A stretch of 27,368 nt of DNA from Ruminococcus sp. UBA4350 (GCA_002394125.1 DGSY01000092.1:1-27368); one strand, 5' to 3'. Numbered from the stretch's first letter, positions 1 through 6,516 are shown. The notes: generated from the sequence alone by a model not told the origin. Numbers and translations are program-made.

Positions 1-58
1 GATCGAGGTAGATGACATCTGTCCGAGCCTGGACTTCTGCGTTCATGAAATAGAGCAT
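1..58 (-). CDS. Possible N-terminal fragment of an unidentified gene, cut by the window edge
   Basis: Beyond the left end of the insertion sequence, the minus strand is open from an ATG at 58-56 (MLYFMNAEVQARTDVIYLD) to the window edge. The frame is also open upstream of this ATG back to the IS, so it could instead be the severed 3' part of the gene that the IS interrupts. It is too short to recognise, and no clear ribosome site was seen. Confidence 0.2.
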   Translation of the reverse strand, partial: MLYFMNAEVQARTDVIYLD

Positions 59-98
59 ATAGCACTCATGACACCTGATGAGTGGAATTGTCAAGAAA

Positions 99-126
99 TG
101 TGCAGTCAGAGAATACCCAAAATCTG
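99..126 (+). repeat. Left terminal inverted repeat of the IS3 element
   Basis: TGTGCAGTCAGAGAATACCC and the bases after it match the right-end repeat in GCAGTC (102-107), in ACCCAAA after the same seven-base gap, and in a following TCTG with a one-base indel. The outermost bases of the two ends do not align cleanly. Confidence 0.55.
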
Positions 127-139
127 TAATAGACAGGTA

Positions 140-1057
140 TCAGGCGGCATGGTGAGCCAGCCCGGTTGAAGACCTTAGCGCCACAGGTGGGAGACCATCC
201 TTATTGAAGCTGTTGATTCTCTGGGTATTGTAGTAACCAAAGATGTATCTGAAGATGACTGTTTTGACCTCTTCACGCTTCATTCTGTGGGTCGGGAGCT
301 GATACAGCTTCTCCTTTTTCAGGGTGGCGAAAAAGCTCTCCATACGGGCATTATCGTAACAATGAGCTGTGCCGCTGAGACTCTGGATCAGCCCGGCTGA
401 TACGAGCGTTCTGCGGAAAGCATAGCTGGTATACTGGCAGCCGCGGTCGCTGTGAAGGATCGTTCCTTCAAGCCGTCCGTACTTCTGTCGAAGCTGTCTG
501 ACGGTATCTATGCAGAGTTCCTTCTTCATGTTATCACGCATTTCGAGAGCAACGATCTCGCCGTTATAGCAGTCGAGAACAGGCGAGATATAGAGTTTTC
601 CGTCTGCGCACTGAACTTCAGTGATATCGGTCAGGAGTTTCTTCAACGGTGCAGCGGCAGTGAAATCTCTTTTGATCAGATTCTCTTTGTCCTGCGTTGC
701 TGTGTCAGTCTTGGTAATTCCGTGCGGTCTGCGATGCCTGTGGATCAGTCCGGCTTCGCTCATGGTGCGGTACACGGTACGGATGCTGACATGTGTCCCG
801 CGTTGCGCGAGAGCTGTCTGCATCCTCCGGACACCGTAATTCCGGTTATCCGTATGCTCTGCTAAGATGCCTTGTATTTTGACCAGAAGAATCTTTCTCG
901 CACCGGGTTTGCCATGATTCCTGAGCCAGCGATAATAACCGGATTCGCTGATTTTCAGGAATTTGCAAATTGCCTTTGCGCCGTACTTGCTGCGGAACTC
1001 ATTGACGAACAGATGCCGCTCGCTTGTCTTTACTTCTTCCGGTCTCTTGCGAAAAAA
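140..1057 (-). CDS. IS3-family transposase OrfB (integrase core), made by -1 frameshift from orfA
   Basis: OrfB is the DDE-type catalytic half of the transposase, which carries out strand transfer at the inverted repeats. The DDE residues are visible in TDITEVQ, HSDRG and NARMESFFATLKKEK. The first in-frame ATG is at 823-821, but the frame is open back to the end of orfA and encodes typical OrfB sequence there (RHLFVNEFRSKYGAKAICKF, then ISESGYYRWL and NYGVRRM). The protein therefore most likely starts as an OrfAB fusion by -1 slippage at 1051-1057, as is known for IS3 elements. No start codon was found between the slip site and 823. The C-terminus (YNTQRINSFNKDGLPPVAL) resembles the usual end of the family, so it looks complete. 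Confidence 0.85.
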   Translation of the reverse strand, partial: FFRKRPEEVKTSERHLFVNEFRSKYGAKAICKFLKISESGYYRWLRNHGKPGARKILLVKIQGILAEHTDNRNYGVRRMQTALAQRGTHVSIRTVYRTMSEAGLIHRHRRPHGITKTDTATQDKENLIKRDFTAAAPLKKLLTDITEVQCADGKLYISPVLDCYNGEIVALEMRDNMKKELCIDTVRQLRQKYGRLEGTILHSDRGCQYTSYAFRRTLVSAGLIQSLSGTAHCYDNARMESFFATLKKEKLYQLPTHRMKREEVKTVIFRYIFGYYNTQRINSFNKDGLPPVALRSSTGLAHHAA

Positions 1058-1305
1058 CCGAGCGCGTCCTTGAGAATATCGTTCGCTTTACGCAGCTCAG
1101 CGTTTTCGCGTTCCAGCTCCAGATTACGCTGCTTTAGCTCTTCGTCGGACTTCTGATCCTTCTGATGCTTGATCGCTGCACTCCGCTTTGAACGCCAGTC
1201 TGACAGCGTGTAATACTGGATCCCTAACTGCAGAGCAGCCTTTTTCACCCCGATTTCATCGGAGAGTTTTAACGCTTCTTCTTTGAATTCTTTACTGTAC
1301 TTCAT
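1030..1305 (-). CDS. IS3-family transposase OrfA (helix-turn-helix protein)
   Basis: A 91-residue basic protein that binds the IS ends and forms the N-terminal half of the OrfAB transposase. Residues 1-45 match the IS3 OrfA helix-turn-helix (MKYSKEFKEEALKLSDEIGV, then GIQYYTLSDWR). Residues 50-80 form a leucine-zipper-like coiled coil (LKQRNLELERENAELRKAND). The ATG at 1305 follows an AGAAGGGG ribosome site and a promoter in the terminal repeat. The frame ends at 1030, overlapping orfB in the -1 frame. Expressed alone, OrfA is a regulator of transposition in this family; that role is known of the family, not shown here. Confidence 0.88.
   Translation of the reverse strand: MKYSKEFKEEALKLSDEIGVKKAALQLGIQYYTLSDWRSKRSAAIKHQKDQKSDEELKQRNLELERENAELRKANDILKDALGFFARDRKK
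1051..1057 (-). other. Slippery heptamer for -1 ribosomal frameshifting (orfA to orfB)
   Basis: On the minus strand this is T TTT TTC, aligned with the orfA codons GGT TTT TTC, which is the X XXY YYZ pattern. Slipping back one base puts the ribosome directly into the open orfB frame, six codons before the orfA stop. Confidence 0.65.
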
Positions 1306-1336
1306 TGCTTTTACCCCTTCTGGTTTGATTATTTCT

Positions 1337-1365
1337 ATTATACCAGATCTTTGGGTGTTTGTCGA
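1337..1365 (-). promoter_or_regulatory. Promoter of the IS3 transposase
   Basis: On the minus strand, TCGACA (1365-1360), a 17-base spacer and TATAAT (1342-1337) precede the orfA start at 1305. The -35 box lies inside the right terminal repeat. Confidence 0.7.
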
Positions 1366-1376
1366 CTGCTCTGTCA
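1346..1376 (-). repeat. Right terminal inverted repeat of the IS3 element
   Basis: Read on the minus strand from 1376, this is TGACAGAGCAGTCGACAAAC followed by ACCCAAAGATC. It pairs with the left repeat at 99-126. The -35 box of the transposase promoter lies inside it, and its first three bases form the stop codon of the neighbouring amidotransferase gene. Confidence 0.6.
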
Positions 1377-2291
1377 GTATAACATATCATCATACGAATA
1401 GCCCATGTCACGCATATAGCGAATATCCTCGGGATCCACGCCATAGTATCCTGCCAATTCAATAAGGATAAGATAATCGGAATCGTCAGAGCAGCCGGTC
1501 GGCACTGCTTTCTCCAAGTTATAGAAGCTGCTGCCGAGTCCGTACCATCGGTTACCATATATAGAATAGTCATCCTGCACGGTATAGCTGCTGCGGGTGA
1601 TCTTTCCGTCCGGCGCAATGCGGAGCAGCTCGCCTTCCTTGACTTCAATCACCTCGTACTTCGGAAACCGCGCCGGAATCTGCTTGAAAGCTGCCGTCAT
1701 GATTTCCTTGGTCGAGCTGTAGACATAAAGACCGAGGGACGGAAAGTGGATCAGGTAAAGCGGTGATTCACCTTTGACAAAGAACAGATTGTTGCGATTG
1801 TCCAGAATCGTGAACGAGAAATACCCGCGTACCTGTTCCGCAGCATAGCGTAAGGAATCGAAGGTCAGTTCATGCTGTGATTCTATCAGTTGCACGGCGA
1901 TATAGCTATCTGTTTCAATCTGTGTATCGGGCAGATGTAGCTGAGACCGGAGCAGCTCATCATTATAGAGCACTCCATTGTGTGCCAGCGCAAAGTCTAT
2001 TCCGGCATGACCACGGAACGGGTGGTTATTGTAATTATGCTTCTGGCTTCCCTGAGTAGTCAGTCGGGTGTGTCCGCTAACGGCAGCGGTTCCTTCCGGA
2101 ATCCGGAAATGCAGTTTATGTGCGGGCTTTGGCCGCTTGAAGATGCTGAGACGGTCGGCGCGGTTATAGGCTATGCCCGTAGCATGATGTCCGCGAACCT
2201 CAGATGCATTCGCCAATGCCTGAATCAACTTCTGCAAGACCTTCCACGGCACATGTTTCCCGTAGTCCAAAAATCCAAATAATGCACACAT
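1374..2291 (-). CDS. Class II glutamine amidotransferase (Ntn hydrolase), 3' end at the IS
   Basis: Class II glutamine amidotransferases release ammonia from glutamine with an N-terminal cysteine and pass it to a partner enzyme. The start is set at the ATG at 2291, which is followed at once by TGT, so Cys2 becomes the nucleophile after Met removal (MCALFGF). AGGAGG at 2300-2305 sits at good spacing. Family motifs are RGHHATG (near residue 33), GHTRLTTQG with a following NNHPF, HNGVLYN, and ETDS. The gene follows a small membrane-protein gene and an amidoligase gene in one tight operon, so the ammonia or glutamine probably serves that ligase. The stop codon TGA (1376-1374) is the first three bases of the IS terminal repeat, so the 305-residue protein may have lost its native C-terminus. 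The target of amidation is unknown. Confidence 0.82.
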   Translation of the reverse strand: MCALFGFLDYGKHVPWKVLQKLIQALANASEVRGHHATGIAYNRADRLSIFKRPKPAHKLHFRIPEGTAAVSGHTRLTTQGSQKHNYNNHPFRGHAGIDFALAHNGVLYNDELLRSQLHLPDTQIETDSYIAVQLIESQHELTFDSLRYAAEQVRGYFSFTILDNRNNLFFVKGESPLYLIHFPSLGLYVYSSTKEIMTAAFKQIPARFPKYEVIEVKEGELLRIAPDGKITRSSYTVQDDYSIYGNRWYGLGSSFYNLEKAVPTGCSDDSDYLILIELAGYYGVDPEDIRYMRDMGYSYDDMLY

Positions 2292-2293
2292 AA

Positions 2294-2464
2294 TCAATAC
2301 CTCCTGTCATCTTCTTCGTTATTGCGTTTGATGATTGACGCAAGCGCGCTGATCAGCAGAATCACTGCTGTCAGCGCCTTGGTCCAGTCGTTTGTTTTTT
2401 CTTCGATCATCCAGTCATCCCGATGCGGGTCAATAATCCTGTTTTCATTATCAGGTTCGATCAT
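2294..2464 (-). CDS. Small single-pass membrane protein (56 aa) between amidoligase and amidotransferase genes
   Basis: A 56-codon frame starts with ATG at 2464, overlapping the stop of the amidoligase gene (TGATG). It has a strong AGGAGG site seven bases upstream and ends with TGA at 2296-2294, two bases before the amidotransferase start. The N-terminal half is acidic and polar (MIEPDNENRIIDPHRDDW). Residues 29-45 form a hydrophobic segment (KALTAVILLISALASII), and the tail is charged (KRNNEEDDRRY). This predicts a short one-helix membrane protein. I do not recognise a family. Translational coupling on both sides says it works with the two enzymes, perhaps as a membrane anchor; that is inference. 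Confidence 0.75.
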   Translation of the reverse strand: MIEPDNENRIIDPHRDDWMIEEKTNDWTKALTAVILLISALASIIKRNNEEDDRRY

Positions 2465-3552
2465 CACACTTCCTCCTCAGCTTTTACTTCCTCATTGATG
2501 TAGATGCGGCGTTCCTTGAGATACCGGATCAGCTCAGGCTCGGTTACAGATGCCACAAAATCAGACCATGACTGCGCTGCAATCTCGTCCTCTGACATAT
2601 TGAGTGCCGTGTCAATAATACGGTTCACAAACTCCAATGTCGCAAACAGCGTATTGGCTTTCAGCGTACCGCGAAACAGCCGGAACTCGATCGTGTGATA
2701 CGGGCACAGATTCACAGCAGCATAGCGCCCTGTATTGCCCTTCTTGGCTTTGTCCAAAATCTCCTTTCCGGTTTTCTCCATCCCGTAACGGGCAGCCCAG
2801 CGGCTCATATTATGCTGACTGCGACGGGAGAAGATAAAAATCTCATTCCAGTGCAGCTCCACAAAATAGAGGATGCGCTCAATCACTTTCTCCTGCTCCT
2901 CGCGGGTTTCTCCGAATGCATCGCGGTTTACATGCACATGCAGGCCACATGTATTGGTCATGTGCGACTTGTAACCGAGCCGCACCGCTTCATGCAAAAT
3001 GTCCTCCCAGTACATCTCGTTCAAGTGATAGTCCAGCGTCATGGGGTGGGTCACGATCTCAAATCCGTCATCAAGGCTGCCGTCCGATTTGATGTAAATA
3101 TTCTCGCAGCGGGTATTCGCCTGCGTTTTGATACGGCGTGCGTTTTCCTCGTCTTTGCCGCCGAAATCGACTTCCAGCTCAACGCCGAAAAAGCGGGATC
3201 CTTCGCCGTAGAATATGGGATCCGGCTTATAGCCATATTCCTCGATCTCCGTATCCAATCTATCGTAGCAGTTCGCGCAGTATGGCAGATCATTGTGCCA
3301 AAGCACATCGTCATCATGCAGAATGCGCCCGCAGCCCTCGCATCTGCGGTAGTGATCGTCGAAACAGCATTCGCAGAGTGTTGTGTGGCCATCGCAGATT
3401 GCATCATTGCGCCAGATCGTTTCGCCGCAGTGGTCGCAGGTTGTGGTGTGCTCTTCGGCACAGCTGTCACAAATCCATTCGTCGTCGATTTCAGTTTGCT
3501 CGTGTTCCTCAAGCACGCAGCCGCAAAGCGAGCAGGTTCTTGTTTCTTCCAT
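2464..3552 (-). CDS. Amidoligase-family protein with N-terminal zinc ribbons
   Basis: A 362-residue protein. Residues 7-95 hold four to five CxxC pairs (CSLC, CDSC, CDHC, CECC, CEGC, CANC), a string of zinc-ribbon or LIM-like knuckles. From about residue 120 it matches the glutamine-synthetase-like COOH-NH2 amidoligase family (Pfam amidoligase_2): FGVELEVDFG (122-131), SDGSLDDGFEIVTHPM, CGLHVHVNR with the metal-binding histidines, and IEFRLFRGTLKANTL. Such enzymes are thought to use ATP to join an amine to a carboxylate. The family is known to sit beside class II glutamine amidotransferases, as it does here two genes downstream. AGGTTTTG lies before the ATG. The substrate is unknown; the zinc ribbons may hold a peptide, protein or nucleic-acid partner. 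Family assignment is fairly secure, biochemical role is not. Confidence 0.75.
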   Translation of the reverse strand: MEETRTCSLCGCVLEEHEQTEIDDEWICDSCAEEHTTTCDHCGETIWRNDAICDGHTTLCECCFDDHYRRCEGCGRILHDDDVLWHNDLPYCANCYDRLDTEIEEYGYKPDPIFYGEGSRFFGVELEVDFGGKDEENARRIKTQANTRCENIYIKSDGSLDDGFEIVTHPMTLDYHLNEMYWEDILHEAVRLGYKSHMTNTCGLHVHVNRDAFGETREEQEKVIERILYFVELHWNEIFIFSRRSQHNMSRWAARYGMEKTGKEILDKAKKGNTGRYAAVNLCPYHTIEFRLFRGTLKANTLFATLEFVNRIIDTALNMSEDEIAAQSWSDFVASVTEPELIRYLKERRIYINEEVKAEEEV

Positions 3553-3576
3553 TTCAAAACCTCCATAAACAAAAAT

Positions 3577-3598
3577 TGCCCCGCCATAAGGCGGGGCA
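3577..3598 (-). terminator. Hairpin terminator or attenuator between DUF960 and the amidoligase operon
   Basis: A perfect 9-bp stem (TGCCCCGCC, loop ATAA, GGCGGGGCA) is followed on the minus strand by AATTTTTG. It begins directly after the DUF960 stop codon. It may end that transcript or partly limit read-through into the amidoligase operon. Confidence 0.6.
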
Positions 3599-3883
3599 TC
3601 AGTATTCCTCGGCTAACAACATTGTGCTGTATGTGTCCGAGTCAATCACATACAGCTTTGCGGTAACGGGATTGTCTGACGGGAACAGGAACACTTTTCG
3701 ATATTCCGGTTCTTCGGCGGTATGCGTAATCTGCTGCATTCCGCCGAACGGTTTGAGCTCGAACACCTGCAAATAGCCGCATTCATCCGGGAGCAGCGTA
3801 ATGCAGTTCCAGATAAACTTCTGTAACTGCAAAGGAATGGTGTCACAGACACCGCGGGTCAGGCAACGCGGGGATTTGAACAT
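3599..3883 (-). CDS. DUF960 domain protein
   Basis: A 94-residue protein that matches DUF960, a small Bacillota family of unknown function common in mobile and phage-like regions. Visible signatures are the start RCLTRGVCDTIPLQLQKFIW, then YLQVFEL, the middle QITHTAEEPEY, and the end VIDSDTYSTMLLAEEY. The length fits the family. AAAGGAGG lies before the ATG at 3883. It is read away from the mobilization genes and toward the amidoligase operon, with a hairpin at its 3' end. No function can be given. Confidence 0.8.
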   Translation of the reverse strand: MFKSPRCLTRGVCDTIPLQLQKFIWNCITLLPDECGYLQVFELKPFGGMQQITHTAEEPEYRKVFLFPSDNPVTAKLYVIDSDTYSTMLLAEEY

Positions 3884-3925
3884 AACAGAAGCCTCCTTTC
3901 GCTCAGATTTGAAGCGTGACAGCGG

Positions 3926-3953
3926 ATGCTATCTAGCATTCACTATAATTATA
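3926..3953 (-). promoter_or_regulatory. Probable -10 element and palindromic operator upstream of DUF960
   Basis: A TATAAT lies on the minus strand at 3953-3948. Just downstream is a perfect palindrome ATGCTA-TC-TAGCAT (3926-3939), around or just after the expected start point, where a repressor could block the promoter. I did not find a clear -35 box, and no cognate regulator is obvious. Confidence 0.4.
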
Positions 3954-3995
3954 TATATTTACAGATTTAAAAAATATCGAAATAAGGCCAAAAAA

Positions 3996-4053
3996 TGTCA
4001 TACTATATGATAATAGGAGCTCATTTCGTCGATTTTGTCATACAAAACGATAA
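3996..4053 (+). repeat. Direct repeats and inverted repeat upstream of mobC; candidate oriT or operator
   Basis: Two 18-bp copies of TGTCATAC-N5-GATAA lie at 3996-4013 and 4036-4053, exactly 40 bp apart and identical at 15 of 18 positions. The second overlaps a perfect inverted repeat TTTTGT-CAT-ACAAAA (4033-4047). This non-coding stretch (3884-4123) precedes a MobC-like gene and a relaxase gene, the usual place for an origin of transfer or the binding sites of a relaxosome protein. No known nic sequence was recognised. Confidence 0.4.
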
Positions 4054-4123
4054 CGAACGTAGTGAGTTACCTGTAATTATTATTATATTATAACATACAA
4101 GGATCTGAAAAGGAGGAATTTCA

Positions 4124-4399
4124 ATGAAATCCGAAGAAGAAAAGAAGACAAGGAGAGTTCCGACACGAATGACACAGACTCAGTACAAAATCATCCGACA
4201 AAAAGCCCTTGACCGTAACATGAGTGTAAGCGCATTTGTGGTCGAAGCAGCGGTACATGATGATAAACGAATCACACCGCTGCAAATTATGCATCTCCAG
4301 AACCTGATCAACCAAGCCGCTGATGCCTGTGAATCAGAAAACCCAACACTTGCCCTTGAACTTCGCAGAGAGGGGGATGCACAATGGAAAATATTGTAA
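4124..4399 (+). CDS. MobC-like relaxosome accessory protein
   Basis: A 91-residue basic protein with a MobC/ribbon-helix-helix pattern: KTRRVPTRMTQTQYKIIRQK, then MSVSAFVVEAAV, then LQIMHLQNLINQAADA. In mobilizable elements such proteins bind oriT and help the relaxase nick it. The ATG follows AAAGGAGG at ideal spacing. It overlaps the relaxase start by 16 bases, so the two are translationally coupled. Upstream repeats (3996-4053) are its likely binding sites. Some plasmid-type ribbon-helix-helix repressors look similar, so the assignment leans on the adjoining relaxase. Confidence 0.65.
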   Translation: MKSEEEKKTRRVPTRMTQTQYKIIRQKALDRNMSVSAFVVEAAVHDDKRITPLQIMHLQNLINQAADACESENPTLALELRREGDAQWKIL

Positions 4400-4878
4400 A
4401 ATTCATTCGGCACTCGGATGCTGGAATGCCTTATCTGTGGAATATGTGCTTCTACGGACGGGAACGGGAGATCTCGCGCGGCGGTTTTGGACTAAATCCA
4501 TATGATCCTGAGACCGCTTACTCGCAAATGGAAGCCGTAAAGCGGTACTTTAACCAGACCAGTACAAACCCGCTGATCCACATAGTGGTTTCTTTTGATG
4601 GATGGACGGATAACGCTGAATTTGCCATGAAAAATGCACCTGCAATCGCGGCTTTTTTCAAGGATCATTATCAGCTGATCTGGATGGTGCATCCTGCAGA
4701 TCCGGATTCATCGCATTTTCATATGCACATCCTGCTGCATTCGGTCAATCTGCAGAACGGAAAGCTGTTCCATAGCGGACCGTATGAGATGAATGCGTTT
4801 TGCTATCATGTGAAAAGCATCACAGGTATGGGGTTCCGATTGGTATGTGAGCAGCGGGATAATTGGAATACGATATAA
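4384..4878 (+). CDS. Short relaxase/mobilization nuclease-like protein
   Basis: A 164-residue protein resembling the N-terminal nuclease domain of VirD2/MobA-type relaxases, which nick oriT through a tyrosine and a histidine-coordinated metal. The histidine cluster is SSHFHMHILLHSVN (about residues 117-130), followed by NGKLFHSG and FCYHVKSITG. This is the typical H-x-H-to-VN-x-x-x-GK arrangement. It is much shorter than a full relaxase, with no C-terminal helicase or primase part. It could be a genuine short form or a trimmed remnant; the intact frame and coupling to mobC favour a working gene. A hairpin follows the stop. Confidence 0.6.
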   Translation: MENIVKFIRHSDAGMPYLWNMCFYGREREISRGGFGLNPYDPETAYSQMEAVKRYFNQTSTNPLIHIVVSFDGWTDNAEFAMKNAPAIAAFFKDHYQLIWMVHPADPDSSHFHMHILLHSVNLQNGKLFHSGPYEMNAFCYHVKSITGMGFRLVCEQRDNWNTI

Positions 4879-4883
4879 AACGA

Positions 4884-4907
4884 AATGCCCGGCGTTTACC
4901 GGGCATT
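4884..4907 (+). terminator. Hairpin after the relaxase gene
   Basis: AATGCCCGG, a six-base loop and CCGGGCATT form a perfect 9-bp stem right after the stop codon. No long U tract follows on the plus strand. The same GCCCGG core is used in the terminator at 6487-6516. Confidence 0.5.
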
Positions 4908-4935
4908 CGCGAAATATGTTTATAGATTAGAGTAT

Positions 4936-4964
4936 TTGCATCTTGTATAGAATCGTATTATAAT
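4936..4964 (+). promoter_or_regulatory. Near-consensus promoter in front of the relaxase remnant
   Basis: TTGCAT (4936-4941), a 17-base spacer and TATAAT (4959-4964). The predicted start point, near 4971, falls at the broken 5' edge of the relaxase fragment, so the promoter now drives a gene without a start codon. Confidence 0.6.
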
Positions 4965-4969
4965 AGAGG

Positions 4970-5245
4970 ATTACGATTATTCTTCGACTATCTTTAGAAA
5001 AAGCCTGCGAATATACACGGGAAACGGCTGCATATTTTGAAGATGACTACCAGACACTCTTTTGTGCGCACCAGCCGGATGAGGATTGCGACTATTATCA
5101 TTCGCATATCATGATCAATCCGGTCAATATCAATAACGGAAGAATGATGGAGACGGATCCTGCCAGTTTAAAGCCGTTCTGCAAGCATATAGAGAAGATT
5201 ACCGGTGAGAATAATCGCCTGAAATTCAAGAAAAATGATGAATAA
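4970..5245 (+). pseudogene. 5'-truncated second relaxase-like gene
   Basis: A 91-codon open stretch has no usable start and a TAG just upstream. It encodes ETAAYFEDDYQTLFCAHQPD, then YYHSHIMINPVNINNGRMM and FCKHIEKITG. This lines up with the C-terminal half of the relaxase-like protein at 4384-4878 (AAFFKDHYQLIWMVHPAD, HFHMHILLHSVNLQNGKLF, FCYHVKSITG), including the paired histidines and VN-NG motif. The two have diverged, so this is not a recent tandem copy. The N-terminal half appears deleted, leaving a promoter joined to the 3' part. It marks decay of an older mobilizable element. Confidence 0.6.
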
Positions 5246-5288
5246 TACGAGACTCTGACAGAAAACGACATTTCTGTGTTCAGGTCTA

Positions 5289-5317
5289 TTGACGATAACG
5301 CGATTATGGTTTATAAT
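5289..5317 (+). promoter_or_regulatory. Promoter of the glycerate kinase gene
   Basis: TTGACG (5289-5294), exactly 17 bases, then TATAAT (5312-5317). The gene starts 32 bases downstream. Confidence 0.75.
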
Positions 5318-5349
5318 AAAGCTGAAATCTGAATTAAGCAGGTGATGAC

Positions 5350-6483
5350 ATGAAAATTGTAATCGCAATGGACTCTTTCAAAGGCAGTTTATCGTCAACA
5401 GAAGCTGGAAAAGCAGCGGCAACAGGTCTACTGAGAGCGTTTCCGGAAGCAGAAATCAAGGTATTTCCGGTCGCTGACGGCGGGGAAGGTACGGTGGATG
5501 CACTGGTATCCGGTCTGAACGGTTCATACCGGACAGTCATCGTATCTGATCCGCTCGACAGACCGATTAAGGTACAATACGGCATTCTTCCTGACCGGAC
5601 AGCGGTCATTGAAATGGCTGCTGCATCGGGTTTGCCGCTATTGTCTGAATCAGAGCGCAATCCTATGATGACTACAACCTATGGATTCGGGGAAATGATC
5701 GCAGATGCAATTCATCAGGGTTGCCGCAGCTTGATTCTCGGTATCGGCGGCAGTGCTACCAATGACTGCGGGATCGGCTGTTTGCAGGCTTTAGGATTCG
5801 GGTTCTATGATTTAGACGGTAAACAGGTGCCATATGGTGCAAACGGACTTGCTCAGGTGCATCATATCACAATAGATCAGGTTATGCCGGAGTTGCTTGA
5901 GTGTCAGTTTCATGTCGCCTGCGATGTGACCAATCCCCTGTGCGGAGAAAACGGATGCAGTGCGGTATTTGCACCGCAAAAGGGTGCTGATCCTGCGATG
6001 GCCGCGGAAATGGAACAGTCCATGCTGCGCTTTTCTGCGATGGTGAAGGCGTATGTTCCGGATTCTGACGCAGATCTGCCCGGTTCTGGCGCGGCAGGCG
6101 GACTTGGCTTTGCACTGCGAACCTTCCTGAATGCGGATCTGAAGCCGGGAATTGATGTTGTCATCCATCAGACCGGCATTGAGGCAGCGATCAGGGATGC
6201 AGATGTCGTTGTAACCGGTGAGGGACGGCTGGATGCACAGACGGTCATGGGCAAAGTTCCGATCGGCATCGCCAAAATCGCAAAGAAATACGGATTGCCG
6301 GTGATTGCGTTCTGCGGATGTGTCGGCGACGGTGCTGGGATATGCAATCAGCACGGGATTGATGCTTATTTCCCGATTCTGCGTTCGATCACATCGGCGG
6401 AAGATGCTATGAATCCGGATATTGCAAAGAAGAATCTTGCTGATACCGCAGAGCAGGTTTTCAGATTATTCAGATGCATATAA
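5350..6483 (+). CDS. Glycerate kinase (glycerate 2-kinase, GarK/GlxK type)
   Basis: A 377-residue cytoplasmic enzyme that phosphorylates D-glycerate with ATP (family product 2-phosphoglycerate), feeding lower glycolysis. The whole length matches the family: N-terminal MKIVIAMDSFKGSLSSTEA, FPVADGGEGTVDAL (around residues 37-50), LGIGGSATNDCGIGCLQALG, the DVTNPLCG segment, FAPQKGA, PGSGAAGGLGFAL, and VVTGEGRLDAQT near the C-terminus. The ATG follows GCAGGTGA. It is monocistronic, with its own promoter and a strong terminator. Its codon use and intact form make it the one ordinary metabolic gene between the mobile region and the CRISPR loci. Confidence 0.93.
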   Translation: MKIVIAMDSFKGSLSSTEAGKAAATGLLRAFPEAEIKVFPVADGGEGTVDALVSGLNGSYRTVIVSDPLDRPIKVQYGILPDRTAVIEMAAASGLPLLSESERNPMMTTTYGFGEMIADAIHQGCRSLILGIGGSATNDCGIGCLQALGFGFYDLDGKQVPYGANGLAQVHHITIDQVMPELLECQFHVACDVTNPLCGENGCSAVFAPQKGADPAMAAEMEQSMLRFSAMVKAYVPDSDADLPGSGAAGGLGFALRTFLNADLKPGIDVVIHQTGIEAAIRDADVVVTGEGRLDAQTVMGKVPIGIAKIAKKYGLPVIAFCGCVGDGAGICNQHGIDAYFPILRSITSAEDAMNPDIAKKNLADTAEQVFRLFRCI

Positions 6484-6486
6484 AGC

Positions 6487-6516
6487 GAAGATGCCCGGCA
6501 AATGCCGGGCATCTTC
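6487..6516 (+). terminator. Terminator of the glycerate kinase gene
   Basis: A perfect 13-bp stem (GAAGATGCCCGGC, loop AAAT, GCCGGGCATCTTC) lies three bases after the stop codon. It is followed by a pyrimidine-rich tail rather than a clean U run. Confidence 0.7.

Larger units (their letters stand above)
99..1376 (-). mobile_element. IS3-family insertion sequence (IS150-like organisation)
   Basis: The element holds two overlapping minus-strand reading frames: a small helix-turn-helix orfA and a DDE integrase-core orfB in the -1 frame. Imperfect inverted repeats bound it. Each has GCAGTC, seven bases, then ACCCAAA: inward from 102 on the left, and inward from 1369 on the minus strand on the right. 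The right end is probably the TGACAG read from 1376, because IS3 elements usually end in TG...CA. The exact left end is uncertain (89, 99 or 101), and I found no convincing target-site duplication. Both frames are intact, so the element may still be active. Confidence 0.8.

Noticed and set aside
99..1376. Target-site duplication flanking the IS
   Set aside because: No matching 3-5 bp flanks were found for any plausible pair of ends.
2695..3666. 323-codon plus-strand frame opposite the amidoligase gene
   Set aside because: The minus strand has clear family motifs and operon structure; the plus frame has none.
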